Assembly (NCBI GenBank): GCA_964565645.1
Contig: CAZMFQ010000004.1
Coordinates: forward strand, 124,001-188,000
DNA: 64,000 nt
Reading direction: 5' to 3'
Source: JAHIQC01 sp964565645
GTDB taxonomy: Bacteria > Actinomycetota > Coriobacteriia > Anaerosomatales > JAHIQC01
Made by a program: the position numbers and the translations under genes. The notes below the pieces were generated by a model. The model made no database searches. It saw nothing but the letters and a program-made list of their open reading frames with translations, and was not told where the DNA came from. This document shows, piece after piece, positions 55,899-64,000 of the stretch (position 1 is its first letter; each line of letters opens with the position of its first letter).

Positions 55899-56303
55899 TC
55901 ACACGTGCAGCAGGTCCACGCGCGGATGGGCGGCGTGGGCGCGGGCGTCGGCGGAGTACAGCGGCGCCTCGAGCAGATCGGCCAGACCCGCCGCGAACGC
56001 GTCGTAGAGCGCGCACTCGAGCGCCGCGCGTGCGCTCGCCGCTGCCGCCACGAGTTCGTCGCCCAGAGGGACCGTGACGAGATCGAGCGCCTTGAGATCG
56101 GCCCACACCCGTGCGAGGTCGGAAGAACTCCCCTCGCGTGACGCGACGGCAAGCACCTCGTAGGCGAACAGCGCGTCGACCACGATCACGATCTCACCGT
56201 CCACGTGCCGACGCAGCAGTTCCCGCGCCCGCTCCGAACCGGCGTCGTTGCGGAACCACTTCACTCCCGCGGAGGCGTCGAACACGCATACCGGCACGCT
56301 CAC
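55899..56303 (-). CDS. PIN-domain toxin (VapC-like)
   Basis: 134 residues. PIN residues occur in CVFDASAGVKWF, ALFAYEVLAVA, ALYDAFAAGLAD and LYSADARAHA. Metal-dependent RNase toxin. The GTG start overlaps the antitoxin stop as GTGA (56300-56303). Third PIN toxin in the window. Confidence 0.9.
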   Translation of the reverse strand: MSVPVCVFDASAGVKWFRNDAGSERARELLRRHVDGEIVIVVDALFAYEVLAVASREGSSSDLARVWADLKALDLVTVPLGDELVAAAASARAALECALYDAFAAGLADLLEAPLYSADARAHAAHPRVDLLHV

Positions 56304-56599
56304 GCGCCCATCCCTCGCCCTTCGGCGCGCAGGGCACGCAGCTTCTCGAGGGAAGTCGGCCCCGGCGCGGTGGCAGGATCGGCGTCGAACTCATCGGCGA
56401 AGCGCCGCATGTCCTCGAGCGCGAGCAGCGCGTCACGCCGATACTCGCTCTCGGCCTCGTGCCCGCGACGTCGCACGACATACTCCGCCAGCGCCTCCTC
56501 CACCAAGGAGCTGCGACTGACGCCGGCGCCCGCAGCCTGGGCGTCGACCTCGTCGACCAGCCAGCCCGACAGGGCGACCGCCACCTTCCGCTTGGGCAT
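56300..56599 (-). CDS. RHH-type antitoxin
   Basis: 99 residues starting MPKRKVAVALSGWLVDEVDAQAAGAGVSRSSLVEEALAEYVVRRRG, a ribbon-helix-helix followed by a charged tail ending GRGMGA. ATG 56599 is preceded by GGAGGA; the longer in-frame extension upstream would run through the operator. It should bind the GGTATGA repeats and the PIN toxin. Confidence 0.88.
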   Translation of the reverse strand: MPKRKVAVALSGWLVDEVDAQAAGAGVSRSSLVEEALAEYVVRRRGHEAESEYRRDALLALEDMRRFADEFDADPATAPGPTSLEKLRALRAEGRGMGA

Positions 56600-56619
56600 G
56601 GCTCCTCCGTCGTCGCGAT

Positions 56620-56641
56620 GGTATGACCATACATTCATACC
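56620..56641 (-). promoter_or_regulatory. Operator of the third PIN toxin-antitoxin operon
   Basis: GGTATGA (56620-56626) and TCATACC (56635-56641) are perfect inverted repeats with eight bases between; a further CATACC copy overlaps to the right. It lies 20 bases before the antitoxin start. Confidence 0.65.
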
Positions 56642-56772
56642 ATACCCATCTGACACGAGCGAGCCTGCCTCACCGGGCAACCGTCACGGGGACGGCGCGG
56701 GGACGGCGGCGGCGATCGCCGCCGCATCGGCAGCGGTTTGGCACGTCCTATGCTTGGGTATCACGATAGTTA

Positions 56773-56784
56773 GCGATATATCGC
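56773..56784 (+). promoter_or_regulatory. Palindrome before the PadR-type gene
   Basis: GCGATATATCGC is a perfect 12-base palindrome, flanked by further CGATA units (56764 and 56783), about 26 bases before the start codon. A PadR-type dimer could bind here; AAAGGA serves as the ribosome site. Confidence 0.6.
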
Positions 56785-56810
56785 GATACACAAGACGAAA
56801 GGATGTTCCG

Positions 56811-57380
56811 ATGCATACCCATCACGACTCCGAGAACTGCGTCCGTCGCGGCATGCGCGGCCACCACGACATGTTCGGCAAGCACGGCATGCGCCCGCCG
56901 TTCGGCATGGGCGGCCATCCCGGCTTCGGCGGTCCCGGCATGCGCGCACGTCGCGGCGATGTCCGCCCGGCGATCCTGCGCCTGCTCTCCGAGCAGCCCA
57001 TGCACGGCTACCAGATCATCCAGGAGCTCTCCGCCAGAAGCGGCGGCGTCTGGAGCCCGAGCGCCGGCTCGGTCTACCCCACCCTGCAGATGCTCGCCGA
57101 CGAGGGGCTCGTCTCCTCGGCAGAAGACGCAGGCAAGAAGGTCTTCTCGCTCACCGAGGCCGGCATGGCCGCGGTCGCCGAGACGGCTGACCAGCCCGCT
57201 CCGTGGGAAGAAGCATCACAGGGCGATTCGGGCTTCGGCGAGTACCGCGATGCGGCCGGCCGGCTCATGCAGGCCATGTTCCAGATCGGCAAGGGCGGCA
57301 CCGAGGCGCAGCGCACCGCTGCCATCGAGGTCCTGACCGACGCCCGCAAGAAGCTCTACGCCATCCTCGCCGAGGACTAG
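56811..57380 (+). CDS. PadR-family transcriptional regulator with His/Gly/Met-rich N-terminus
   Basis: 189 residues. The first 45 are rich in His, Gly and Met (MHTHHDSENC, RGHHDMFGKHGMRPPFGMGG), a possible metal-binding tail. Then comes the PadR winged helix (VRPAILRLLSEQPMHGYQIIQEL, GVWSPSAGSVYPTLQMLADEGLV, KVFSLTEAG) and a C-terminal helical dimerisation part. PadR proteins repress efflux or stress genes and respond to small ligands. Six bases separate it from the UbiB-like gene, so it likely controls the pair through the GCGATATATCGC palindrome. Confidence 0.88.
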   Translation: MHTHHDSENCVRRGMRGHHDMFGKHGMRPPFGMGGHPGFGGPGMRARRGDVRPAILRLLSEQPMHGYQIIQELSARSGGVWSPSAGSVYPTLQMLADEGLVSSAEDAGKKVFSLTEAGMAAVAETADQPAPWEEASQGDSGFGEYRDAAGRLMQAMFQIGKGGTEAQRTAAIEVLTDARKKLYAILAED

Positions 57381-57386
57381 GAAGCC

Positions 57387-59081
57387 ATGAAGCCGTCACA
57401 GTTGCGTGCCCGGTACCGTCGCATCGTGTTCTTCTTCGGCCGGGTGACGCTCGGCTTCATACTCTGGGAGATCCTCCTCCCCCGCATCGGCCTCGGCGGC
57501 TGGTCGGCCCGGACCCGTTCCGAGCGCAGCCGCCGCACGGCCGTGCGCTTCCGCGCGCTCGCGATCCGCATGGGCGGCCTGATGATCAAGGTCGGCCAGT
57601 TCCTCTCCGCACGCCTCGACGTGCTGCCAGCCGAGATCACCGACGAGCTCTCGGGCCTACAGGACGAGGTCCCGCCCGAGCCTTTCGAGGCAATCCGCGC
57701 GCAGGCCGAGGCCGAACTCGGCGCCGCGCTCACCTCGCGCTATGCGTCTTTCGACGAGACGCCGCTCGCCGCCGCCTCGCTCGGGCAGGCGCACCGGGCC
57801 TGCCTCCTGCCTCAGGACGCCGAGGAGCTGGGCTTTGACGATGTCGTGGTCAAGGTCCAGCGTCCGCACATCGAGCAGATCGTGGAGGTCGACCTCGCTG
57901 CGATCCGCCGCGTCGGCGGCTGGCTGCAGCGCTACAAGCCCGTGGCCAAGCGCGCCGACGTGCACGCGCTCGTCGAGGAGTTCGCGACCACGACCCGCGC
58001 CGAGATCGACTACCTCGCCGAAGCGAGCAACGCCGAGTCGTTCGCGGAGTCCTTCGCCGACGATCCGCGCATCCGCGTGCCCCGGGTCGTCTGGGAGCGC
58101 ACCACCCGCCGGGTGCTCACGCTGGAGGACGTCACCGCGATCAAGCTCTCCGAGTACGACGAGATCACGGCCGCAGGCATCGATCGCGGCGCGGTCGCGG
58201 AGGTGCTCCTCGGCACGTATATGCGCCAGATCTTCGAGGACGGCTTCTTTCACGCCGACCCGCATCCGGGCAACCTGTTCGTAGCGCCGCGCGAGACCCT
58301 CGACGCGAGCGGCCGACGTGACTGGCAGCTCACGTTCATCGACTTCGGGATGATGGGACGCGTGCCCGAGAACCTGCGTACGGGGCTGCGTGAGGCGCTC
58401 ATCGCCATCGGGACGCAGGACGGCACGCGACTCGTGGGCAGCTTCAAGACGCTCGACGTGCTGCTGCCGACCGCCGATCTCAAGCTCATCGAGATGGCGA
58501 GCATGCAGGTGTTCGACCGCTTCGGCGGGATGAGCATGAGCGACCTGCGCGGCATCGATCACGCCGAGATGATGAGTTTCGGGCTGCAGTTCCGCGAGCT
58601 GATGCTCAACATGCCGTTCCAACTGCCCGAGAACCTGCTGCTGCTCGGGCGCACCGTCGCGATCCTGTCGGGCATGTGCACCGGCCTCGATCCCGAGTTC
58701 AACGTCTGGAGCTCGATCGCGCCGTACGCCGACAAGCTCATCTCCGACGAGGGCGGTTCGACCTGGGACACGGTGCTCGCCGAGGGCACCAAGATCCTGC
58801 AGACCGCCGTGGGCCTGCCGGGACGCGCGGACCGCGTGCTCACGCTCATGGAGCGCGGCGAGTTCAACGTGCAGACCCCGCTGCTCGACCTGCGCGTACG
58901 CAGGCTCGAACGCTCGGTGGGTCGTGTGGCGATGGCGCTCGTGTTCGCCGCGCTGCTGCTTGCCGGCGCGATCCTGTACCCGACCGAGCCCGTGCTCGCG
59001 AAGGTGCTCATGGGCGCGTCCGTGCTGCCGCTGCTGCGCGTGCTCATGGGTGGCCGAGGAGGCCATCCGGGACGGGGGTAG
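57387..59081 (+). CDS. ABC1/UbiB-family atypical kinase (AarF-like)
   Basis: 564 residues. Family-specific motifs are present: KVGQ at 67-70 (KxGQ), AAASLGQAH (Ala-rich nucleotide loop), VVVKVQRP (about 151-158), the FFHADPHPGNLF catalytic loop (about 287-298) and FIDFGMMG (about 317-324) in place of DFG. Two helices close the protein (VAMALVFAALLLAGAILY and a second). UbiB/ADCK members bind ATP and support isoprenoid quinone or membrane lipid handling. It follows the PadR regulator gene by six bases, and converges with the antiporter cluster with two bases between stops. Confidence 0.92.
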   Translation: MKPSQLRARYRRIVFFFGRVTLGFILWEILLPRIGLGGWSARTRSERSRRTAVRFRALAIRMGGLMIKVGQFLSARLDVLPAEITDELSGLQDEVPPEPFEAIRAQAEAELGAALTSRYASFDETPLAAASLGQAHRACLLPQDAEELGFDDVVVKVQRPHIEQIVEVDLAAIRRVGGWLQRYKPVAKRADVHALVEEFATTTRAEIDYLAEASNAESFAESFADDPRIRVPRVVWERTTRRVLTLEDVTAIKLSEYDEITAAGIDRGAVAEVLLGTYMRQIFEDGFFHADPHPGNLFVAPRETLDASGRRDWQLTFIDFGMMGRVPENLRTGLREALIAIGTQDGTRLVGSFKTLDVLLPTADLKLIEMASMQVFDRFGGMSMSDLRGIDHAEMMSFGLQFRELMLNMPFQLPENLLLLGRTVAILSGMCTGLDPEFNVWSSIAPYADKLISDEGGSTWDTVLAEGTKILQTAVGLPGRADRVLTLMERGEFNVQTPLLDLRVRRLERSVGRVAMALVFAALLLAGAILYPTEPVLAKVLMGASVLPLLRVLMGGRGGHPGRG

Positions 59082-59083
59082 CC

Positions 59084-61744
59084 TCAGCCCCGCATCGCGA
59101 GCGCGCCCAGGAACGCGAGCATGACCACGAAGATGACCGCGACGTTGAACGACATGTCGCGAGCGTAGCGCTGGATCGCCATGCGCGTGCCGACGACGCT
59201 CGCCTCGTCGAAGCGGTCCTCGAACGCCCAGTTGGCGCGTTCCTGGGTGACCGACTCGACCACGAGGCGGCTGATCTCCGAGATCCAGCGCGCGAGGCGC
59301 TCGAGCCTGCTCAGGCCCTCGGTGCGATACAACTGAAGAGCCGCCCGGGACGACGCCGGGGACCCGGAGCCCACGACCGCAGGCCGCAACCCGCCACGCG
59401 GCAGGAGATCGGCGAGCAGCACGTCGAACCGTTCGGCCCCTATGAGCCGGTTCACGCCTGCGGAGATCTCACGGTTCACGTCGCGACCCGCCACGCGCAG
59501 GGGTGCGACCTGCAGGACGGTCTCGGCGACCGCCGCGCGTGAGGCGGCAAGGCCGGACACGACGCCGTCGAACCCCGCGCAGATCTCCTCGGCACACCCG
59601 TAGCGGACGACGTCTGAGATGACGCCCATCCGTTCGGTGAACACCCGGCTGGCCATGTGGAGCGCCACCTGGCGCCCGGCGTCGACGAGCGCATCGGCCT
59701 CGGCGGGCGCCAAGCCGCGGGCCGCGATGTCCGCCGTGATCGCCTCGACCGCGTGACGCACGGTCGCCTGACGTTCGCGTTCGAGCACGACGTACGCGTG
59801 CTGCACGAAGCGCTGGTCGCGCGGCCCGGGGGCGCCGGTGAGCAGTGTGGTCACAAAGAGTCGGCGCGCCCGGTCCATCCGCCGCCACTCATGGCGGTAG
59901 CGCACGCGGGTCCTTCGCAGCCACTGCGAGACCGAGCGGCGCACGAGCTCGTACCAGTCATCCACGAACGCGCTGCCGGAGATGACGCCGTGCGCGGCCT
60001 TGGTGTACCAGTAGTCGACGCCGAACCACTTGGGGGCGTGCAGGTGGAACAGCCCGAACCGCCGTCCCACGACGAAGATGAGCGCGCCGAGCACGAACGG
60101 GATGACGAGCGACTGGAGATCCGCGGCACTCAGGTACATCGTCTCGAGATACTCCTCGAGCAGCGTCGCGTGCAGCCCCCACGATTCCAGGCCGGGGGCG
60201 AACACTCCTCGCAACAGCAGTTGCGGAGCCACACCGAGCACCACGATCGCGCTCGCGAGCAGCCCCATGCCGGCAAGCATCCTCGGCGGGGCTTCACGCA
60301 CATCCGGGCCGTACTCCTGTTTCGGCCTGCCGAGGAACACGAACCCGATGAGCTTGATGAACGAACAGGCCGTGCCCCCGCAGGTGATGATGAAGATCCA
60401 CTCAGCGACCGCGAGCGAGGCGAGCTCGTGCAACTCCCCCGCCTCGACGATCGCATGGTGGATCATGCACTTGCTCACGAAGCCGTTGAACAGGGGCACT
60501 CCGGTGATGCCGAACGCGGCGATGAGCGTGAACAGGAACGTGAGCGGCATGCGCTTCCAAAGGCCGCCGAGCTTGTACATGTCGAGTTCGGCCGTTCGGA
60601 AGAACACGGCCCCGACCCCCAGGAACAGTGCGCCCTTGAAGATCGCGTGGTTGACCACGTGATACAGCGCGCCGCCGATCCCCATCGCGCCGTGCGCGCC
60701 GAGGTAGCCCGCGGCGCCGAGCCCCGCGAGGATGAAGCCCATCTGGCTCACGCTGTGATACGCGAGCATCCGCTTGGCGTTGGACTGACCGAGCGCGAGC
60801 AGCACGCCGATGAACATCGTGGCCATGCCGATCCAGAGCACCACATAGCCAAGCTGGCTCGCGAAATGCCACGCACTCTCCTCGAGTGACTCGCCGAGCT
60901 CCGGCCGCATGAGTGCGAAGAGCGTGCGGAAGATGCCGTACGCCCCAGCCTTGATCATCACACCCGAGAGCAGGGCGCTTGCCGGCGATGGCGCGACCGG
61001 ATGCGCGTCGGGCAGCCAGACATGCACGGGCAGCATGCCGGCCTTGACGCCGAAGCCCAGGACCAGCAGCGCCGAGGCCGCCCAGCGCAGCGCCTCGCTA
61101 CCGCCCGGAGGCAGTGGCTCGAGCGCACCGGTGCCGCCGAGCGCGAACGTGAGAAGGATACCGCCGAGGAGCGCGAAGCCGCCGACCACGGTCATCCACC
61201 AGTACTTCATCGAGGCACGCTTCGCCTCGTCGGTCTCGGTGTGGATCACAAGCAGGAACGCCACGAGCCCGAGCGCCTCGAAGAACAGGTACAGCGTCAC
61301 CAGGTCGCCGGCAAGGACCACGCCGAGGTTGGCCGCGAGCACGATGAGGCTCGTGGCGTGGTAGCGGTCATGGGCGTGCTCGTGCTTGAGGTAGTCGAGC
61401 GAATAGAGAGTCGAGGCGAACCACACGAACGCCGTGAACAGCGCGAAGAGCAGCCCGAACGCGTCGACGGTGAACGTGATCCGGCCGAGCAGGGCCGGCA
61501 CCTCGCAACCGATCCGGTGCTCTGCGCTCACCGGCCCGATCATGGCCACGGCCAGAAGCAGCGCGGCCCCGGCCACGCCGGCCACGATGGCGTTGCGCAG
61601 GTGCGGCCAGCGCTTCCCGGTCGCGAGCACGAGCACCGCGCCCACGAGCGGCACCGCCACAAGCGCTGCGGGCAGCACGCTATAGGCGACGTGCCACTCC
61701 TCGGCTATGAGCTCAGCGGCCTGCACCACGTGACCGGCGTCCAT
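59084..61744 (-). CDS. NuoL/MrpA-type proton-translocating antiporter subunit with long soluble extension
   Basis: 886 residues. The first about 560 form a 14-helix antiporter module of the complex-I/Mrp/hydrogenase-4 type: LYSLDYLKHEHAHDRYH, the conserved Glu in FFEALGLVAFLLV, KAGMLPVHVWLPDAHPVAPSPASALLSGVMIKAGAYG, SNAKRMLAYHSVSQMGFI and FNGFVSKCMIH. About 290 residues of charged, helical sequence follow (KWFGVDYWYTKAAHGV to SRLVVESVTQERANWAFEDRF), and a last helix MSFNVAVIFVVMLAFLGALAM. It pumps protons or Na+ in a larger complex. The soluble insert before the final helix is unusual. Confidence 0.9.
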   Translation of the reverse strand: MDAGHVVQAAELIAEEWHVAYSVLPAALVAVPLVGAVLVLATGKRWPHLRNAIVAGVAGAALLLAVAMIGPVSAEHRIGCEVPALLGRITFTVDAFGLLFALFTAFVWFASTLYSLDYLKHEHAHDRYHATSLIVLAANLGVVLAGDLVTLYLFFEALGLVAFLLVIHTETDEAKRASMKYWWMTVVGGFALLGGILLTFALGGTGALEPLPPGGSEALRWAASALLVLGFGVKAGMLPVHVWLPDAHPVAPSPASALLSGVMIKAGAYGIFRTLFALMRPELGESLEESAWHFASQLGYVVLWIGMATMFIGVLLALGQSNAKRMLAYHSVSQMGFILAGLGAAGYLGAHGAMGIGGALYHVVNHAIFKGALFLGVGAVFFRTAELDMYKLGGLWKRMPLTFLFTLIAAFGITGVPLFNGFVSKCMIHHAIVEAGELHELASLAVAEWIFIITCGGTACSFIKLIGFVFLGRPKQEYGPDVREAPPRMLAGMGLLASAIVVLGVAPQLLLRGVFAPGLESWGLHATLLEEYLETMYLSAADLQSLVIPFVLGALIFVVGRRFGLFHLHAPKWFGVDYWYTKAAHGVISGSAFVDDWYELVRRSVSQWLRRTRVRYRHEWRRMDRARRLFVTTLLTGAPGPRDQRFVQHAYVVLERERQATVRHAVEAITADIAARGLAPAEADALVDAGRQVALHMASRVFTERMGVISDVVRYGCAEEICAGFDGVVSGLAASRAAVAETVLQVAPLRVAGRDVNREISAGVNRLIGAERFDVLLADLLPRGGLRPAVVGSGSPASSRAALQLYRTEGLSRLERLARWISEISRLVVESVTQERANWAFEDRFDEASVVGTRMAIQRYARDMSFNVAVIFVVMLAFLGALAMRG

Positions 61745-61762
61745 GCACAGCCTCCCCGTCCT

Positions 61763-63274
61763 CTACCGGCCGAAAGCGATCGCGGCAGCCAGCCGCGCGA
61801 GCGAAAGCGGCATCCCGTGGACCGAGGCCGCGAGTCCGAGCGCCACGGTCAGCGCCGTGGCCGCGATGAGCGGGACGAGCATGCTCCACGGCGCCTCGCC
61901 ACCTGTGCGTTCCGCGAGCGCCAGCGCAGCGGCGCCGGCGGGCTTGAAGTACGCGGCGTACACGATCGGCAGCAGGTAGACCGCGGCGAGCAGCGCGCCG
62001 CCAAGCAGGACCGCGAGGTAGAGCGGCTGATCCACGTCGAGCATGCCGAGACCGAGGTACCACTTGCTCACAAAGCCAGACAGCGGGGGTGTGCCGATCA
62101 TGCTGAGCGCCACCAGCGCGAAGGCCCCCGAGGTGACAGGCATGACGCGACCGATCCCATCGAGCTCGCTAACCTTGCGCGCCCCGGCCCGCTTGATGAA
62201 CAGTCCGGCGCACAGGAACAGCGCGCCCTTCATGAACGCATGGTTCGTGATGTGCACGAGCGCGCCCGTGGCAGCCTGCTGCCCCAGGAGCGCCACGCCG
62301 AGGGCCACGTACCCCATCTGGCTGATCGTCGAGTACGCGAGCCGTCGCTTGAGGTTCTCCTGGTTGACCGCGAGTATCGCCGCGAACAGAACGGTGAAGG
62401 CCGCGACACCCGCGAGATAGGGCGCCTGACCGAGTTCGCGCACGAGCTCGACGCCGAACACGCTGTAGAACACCCGCATGATGCCAAAACTCCCTGCCGC
62501 CACCATCACGCCTGAAAGCACGGCGGAGAACGGCGCTGGCGCGGCCGGATGCGCGTCGGGGACCCATCCGTAGAGCGGCGCGAGGGCCGCCTTGACCCCG
62601 AAGCCCACCACGAAGCACCAGAAGACCGCGACGAGCCTGCTGCGGCCCATGTCCATGCTGAGCAGACCTGCGGGCGTGAGGGTCTGGTCCCCGGCGAGGA
62701 AGTAGGTCGAAACGACCGCCAGCAGAACGAGCGAGCCGCCGATCAGGATATAGATGATGTACTTGGTGCCCGCGGCCATCGCCTCGGGCGTCTCCTCGTG
62801 AACGATGAGCGGGTAGGTCAGGATCGAGAACAGTTCGTAGAAGATGAGGAACGTGAGCAGGTTGCCGGCGTACGCGACACCCATGGTCCAGCCGAGCGCC
62901 AGCACGAGGAACGCGTAGTACCTGCCCAGGCGCTTGCCGCCCTCCATGTAGCCGAACGAGTACACGAGCGCGAGCAGCCATAGCACGGCTGCGGTCAGCC
63001 CGAAGAGCGCCCCCATCGCGTCGACACGCAGGTACATCCATATCGCCGGTGTGACCTGAATGACGTGCGTCTCGTAGACCGCGCCGTCGAGCACGCCGGG
63101 CACGAACCATGCCGCGACCACCACGGTCGTCGCGCTGGCCAGGGTCAGCCCGACCCTGCGCAGTCGCTCGTGTCGAGCGGTCGCCGGCACGATGACGGCC
63201 GCCGCCAGTATCGGCAGCAGGAATGCGACCGGCGGCAGGAACGACGTGATCATCCGGGCATCCAAGACACCCAC
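61763..63274 (-). CDS. NuoN/MrpD-type proton-translocating antiporter subunit
   Basis: 503 residues, about 14 helices. Key residues are in FLIFYELFSILTYPLIVHEETPEA (TM5 Glu), GVKAALAPLYGWVPDAHPAAPAPFSAVLSGVMVAAGSFGIMRVFY (Lys and His of the antiporter channel) and NLKRRLAYSTISQMGYVALG. It belongs to the proton-conducting transporter family of complex I, Mrp antiporters and membrane hydrogenases. GTG 63274 lies three bases after the stop of the preceding subunit gene; ATG 63253 is an alternative. It is 18 bases upstream of the NuoL-like gene, so the three genes form an operon. Confidence 0.9.
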   Translation of the reverse strand: MGVLDARMITSFLPPVAFLLPILAAAVIVPATARHERLRRVGLTLASATTVVVAAWFVPGVLDGAVYETHVIQVTPAIWMYLRVDAMGALFGLTAAVLWLLALVYSFGYMEGGKRLGRYYAFLVLALGWTMGVAYAGNLLTFLIFYELFSILTYPLIVHEETPEAMAAGTKYIIYILIGGSLVLLAVVSTYFLAGDQTLTPAGLLSMDMGRSRLVAVFWCFVVGFGVKAALAPLYGWVPDAHPAAPAPFSAVLSGVMVAAGSFGIMRVFYSVFGVELVRELGQAPYLAGVAAFTVLFAAILAVNQENLKRRLAYSTISQMGYVALGVALLGQQAATGALVHITNHAFMKGALFLCAGLFIKRAGARKVSELDGIGRVMPVTSGAFALVALSMIGTPPLSGFVSKWYLGLGMLDVDQPLYLAVLLGGALLAAVYLLPIVYAAYFKPAGAAALALAERTGGEAPWSMLVPLIAATALTVALGLAASVHGMPLSLARLAAAIAFGR

Positions 63275-63277
63275 CCC

Positions 63278-64000
63278 CTACATGCCGAAGACGAAATGGA
63301 CGGCAGCCTCCGCCAGCGAGAAGGGCATGCCGGGAACCTGTGTGGTCAGACCGAGCAAGACGACGTAGACCGCGCAGATCAGCGTCGGCCACAGCAACGT
63401 CGGGCGCGCCTCACGCACGTCCACCCGCGTGCCGGGCGGGACCCTGAAGAACGCGATGTAGACGATCGGGAACCAGTAGGCGGCGTTGAGGAGCGAGCTT
63501 ACGACCATCACGATCGCGAACCACCACTCGCCGGCCTGGAGCGCACCGAGCGACAGATACCACTTGGTCACGAAGCCGGCGAACATCGGGAAGCCCACGA
63601 AGCTGAGCGCCGCGACGGTGAACGCCCCCATCGTGTAGGGCATCCGGTACCCGAGTCCCGCGAACTCGTGGACCTGGGTCTTGCCGGTGGTGCGTTGGAT
63701 CGAGCCCGCGACAAAGAACATGGTGATCTTGGCGAACGCCTGGTTCGCGATGTGGGCGATCGCGGCCGTGGCGCCGTACGGGGTCAGCAACGTGGCACCG
63801 AGCACGATGTAGCTCAGCTGGCTGATCGTCGAGTACGCGAGTCTTCGCTTGAAGTTGTCCTGGAAGATCGCGATGAACGACGCTGCAAAGATCGTGAACA
63901 CAGCGACCCACGACAGCCACTTCACCAGCGGCAACTCACGCAGAAGCGCGACCCCGAACACGTTGTAGAACACCCGAAGCAGCCCGAAAGCGCCCGCCTT
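63278..64000 (-). CDS. NuoN/MrpD-type antiporter subunit, truncated at the window edge
   Basis: The frame is open to base 64,000, so the N-terminal half lies outside; 240 residues are visible. They begin KAGAFGLLRVFYNVFG, equivalent to the lysine-helix of the antiporter fold, and continue NFKRRLAYSTISQLSYIVLGATL, AIAHIANQAFAKITMFFVAGSI and FAGFVTKWYLSLGAL. It is paralogous to the 61763 protein (compare NLKRRLAYSTISQMGYV). First visible gene of the antiporter operon, whose soluble electron-input module is not in the window. Confidence 0.9.
   Translation of the reverse strand, partial: KAGAFGLLRVFYNVFGVALLRELPLVKWLSWVAVFTIFAASFIAIFQDNFKRRLAYSTISQLSYIVLGATLLTPYGATAAIAHIANQAFAKITMFFVAGSIQRTTGKTQVHEFAGLGYRMPYTMGAFTVAALSFVGFPMFAGFVTKWYLSLGALQAGEWWFAIVMVVSSLLNAAYWFPIVYIAFFRVPPGTRVDVREARPTLLWPTLICAVYVVLLGLTTQVPGMPFSLAEAAVHFVFGM

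Noticed and set aside
57657..59066. 469-codon minus-strand open frame inside the UbiB gene
   Set aside because: The plus-strand product has all UbiB motifs; the antisense frame has no ribosome site or recognisable domain.
61001..62515. 504-codon plus-strand open frame across two antiporter genes
   Set aside because: It spans the junction of two well-conserved minus-strand genes and encodes only Arg/Glu/His-rich sequence without a domain; a high-GC shadow.
1..64000. GCCGAGGA as a KOPS-type polar segregation motif
   Set aside because: Outside 14.4-36.6 kb both orientations are common within a few kilobases, so simple replichore polarity does not fit. Kept only as one of several hypotheses.

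Overview
This window reads as high-GC Gram-positive DNA, most likely from an actinomycete-related anaerobe of the class Coriobacteriia (Anaerosomatales/OPB41-like). That is an inference from four giant exported multihaem c-type cytochromes, cell-wall-binding repeats of the CWB2 type, GTG/TTG starts, many GTGA/ATGA stop-start overlaps and a run of complex-I/Mrp-type antiporter subunits. No rRNA, complete tRNA or CRISPR array was seen.

Layout. 1-6.5 kb: end of a 4Fe-4S protein, crcB, a membrane protein, an ABC-2 efflux operon led by a GbsR/MarR-type regulator, a stand-alone CheB catalytic domain and an Rrf2 regulator. 6.7-10.3 kb: a secreted subtilase with three CWB2 repeats and a strong terminator. 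10.4-11.9 kb: DUF302, a Cys-cluster protein and an AlaX-like editing protein. 11.9-31.5 kb: respiratory/surface region with four multihaem cytochromes, interrupted by a membrane-anchored GYF_2-subtilase, an Lgt-like protein, an NmrA-like protein and a tocopherol-cyclase-like protein. Two of the cytochromes flank a substrate-binding lipoprotein in what looks like one operon (31,479 to 25,052, minus strand) ended by a hairpin. 31.7-35.3 kb: a membrane protein, a tyrosine recombinase, a VapBC pair and another membrane protein.

35.5-46.4 kb is a defence/mobile island of visibly lower GC. It holds an AbiE toxin-antitoxin pair; a touching operon of vsr, a C5-cytosine methyltransferase, a GHKL (MORC/MutL-like) ATPase and a methyltransferase-like protein; a second C5 methyltransferase facing a NotI-like restriction enzyme; an AlkA-like glycosylase; a tRNA-Met-like 3' fragment; and an unrecognised two-gene module behind a perfect TGTAC-type palindrome that looks like a toxin-antitoxin system. 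46.4-59 kb returns to chromosomal housekeeping: lipoproteins, MltG, two further PIN toxin-antitoxin pairs, a MASE1-PAS histidine kinase, a PadR-type regulator and a UbiB/ABC1 kinase. 59.1-64 kb holds three proton-antiporter-type subunits, the last running off the window.

The most unexpected signal is an octamer, GCCGAGGA, found 60 times on the two strands by eye, in several reading frames and between genes. It is absent from about 36.58 to 47.53 kb, which closely covers the foreign island. It behaves like a genome-wide DNA signature (uptake, Chi-like or segregation motif) that the imported DNA has not acquired.
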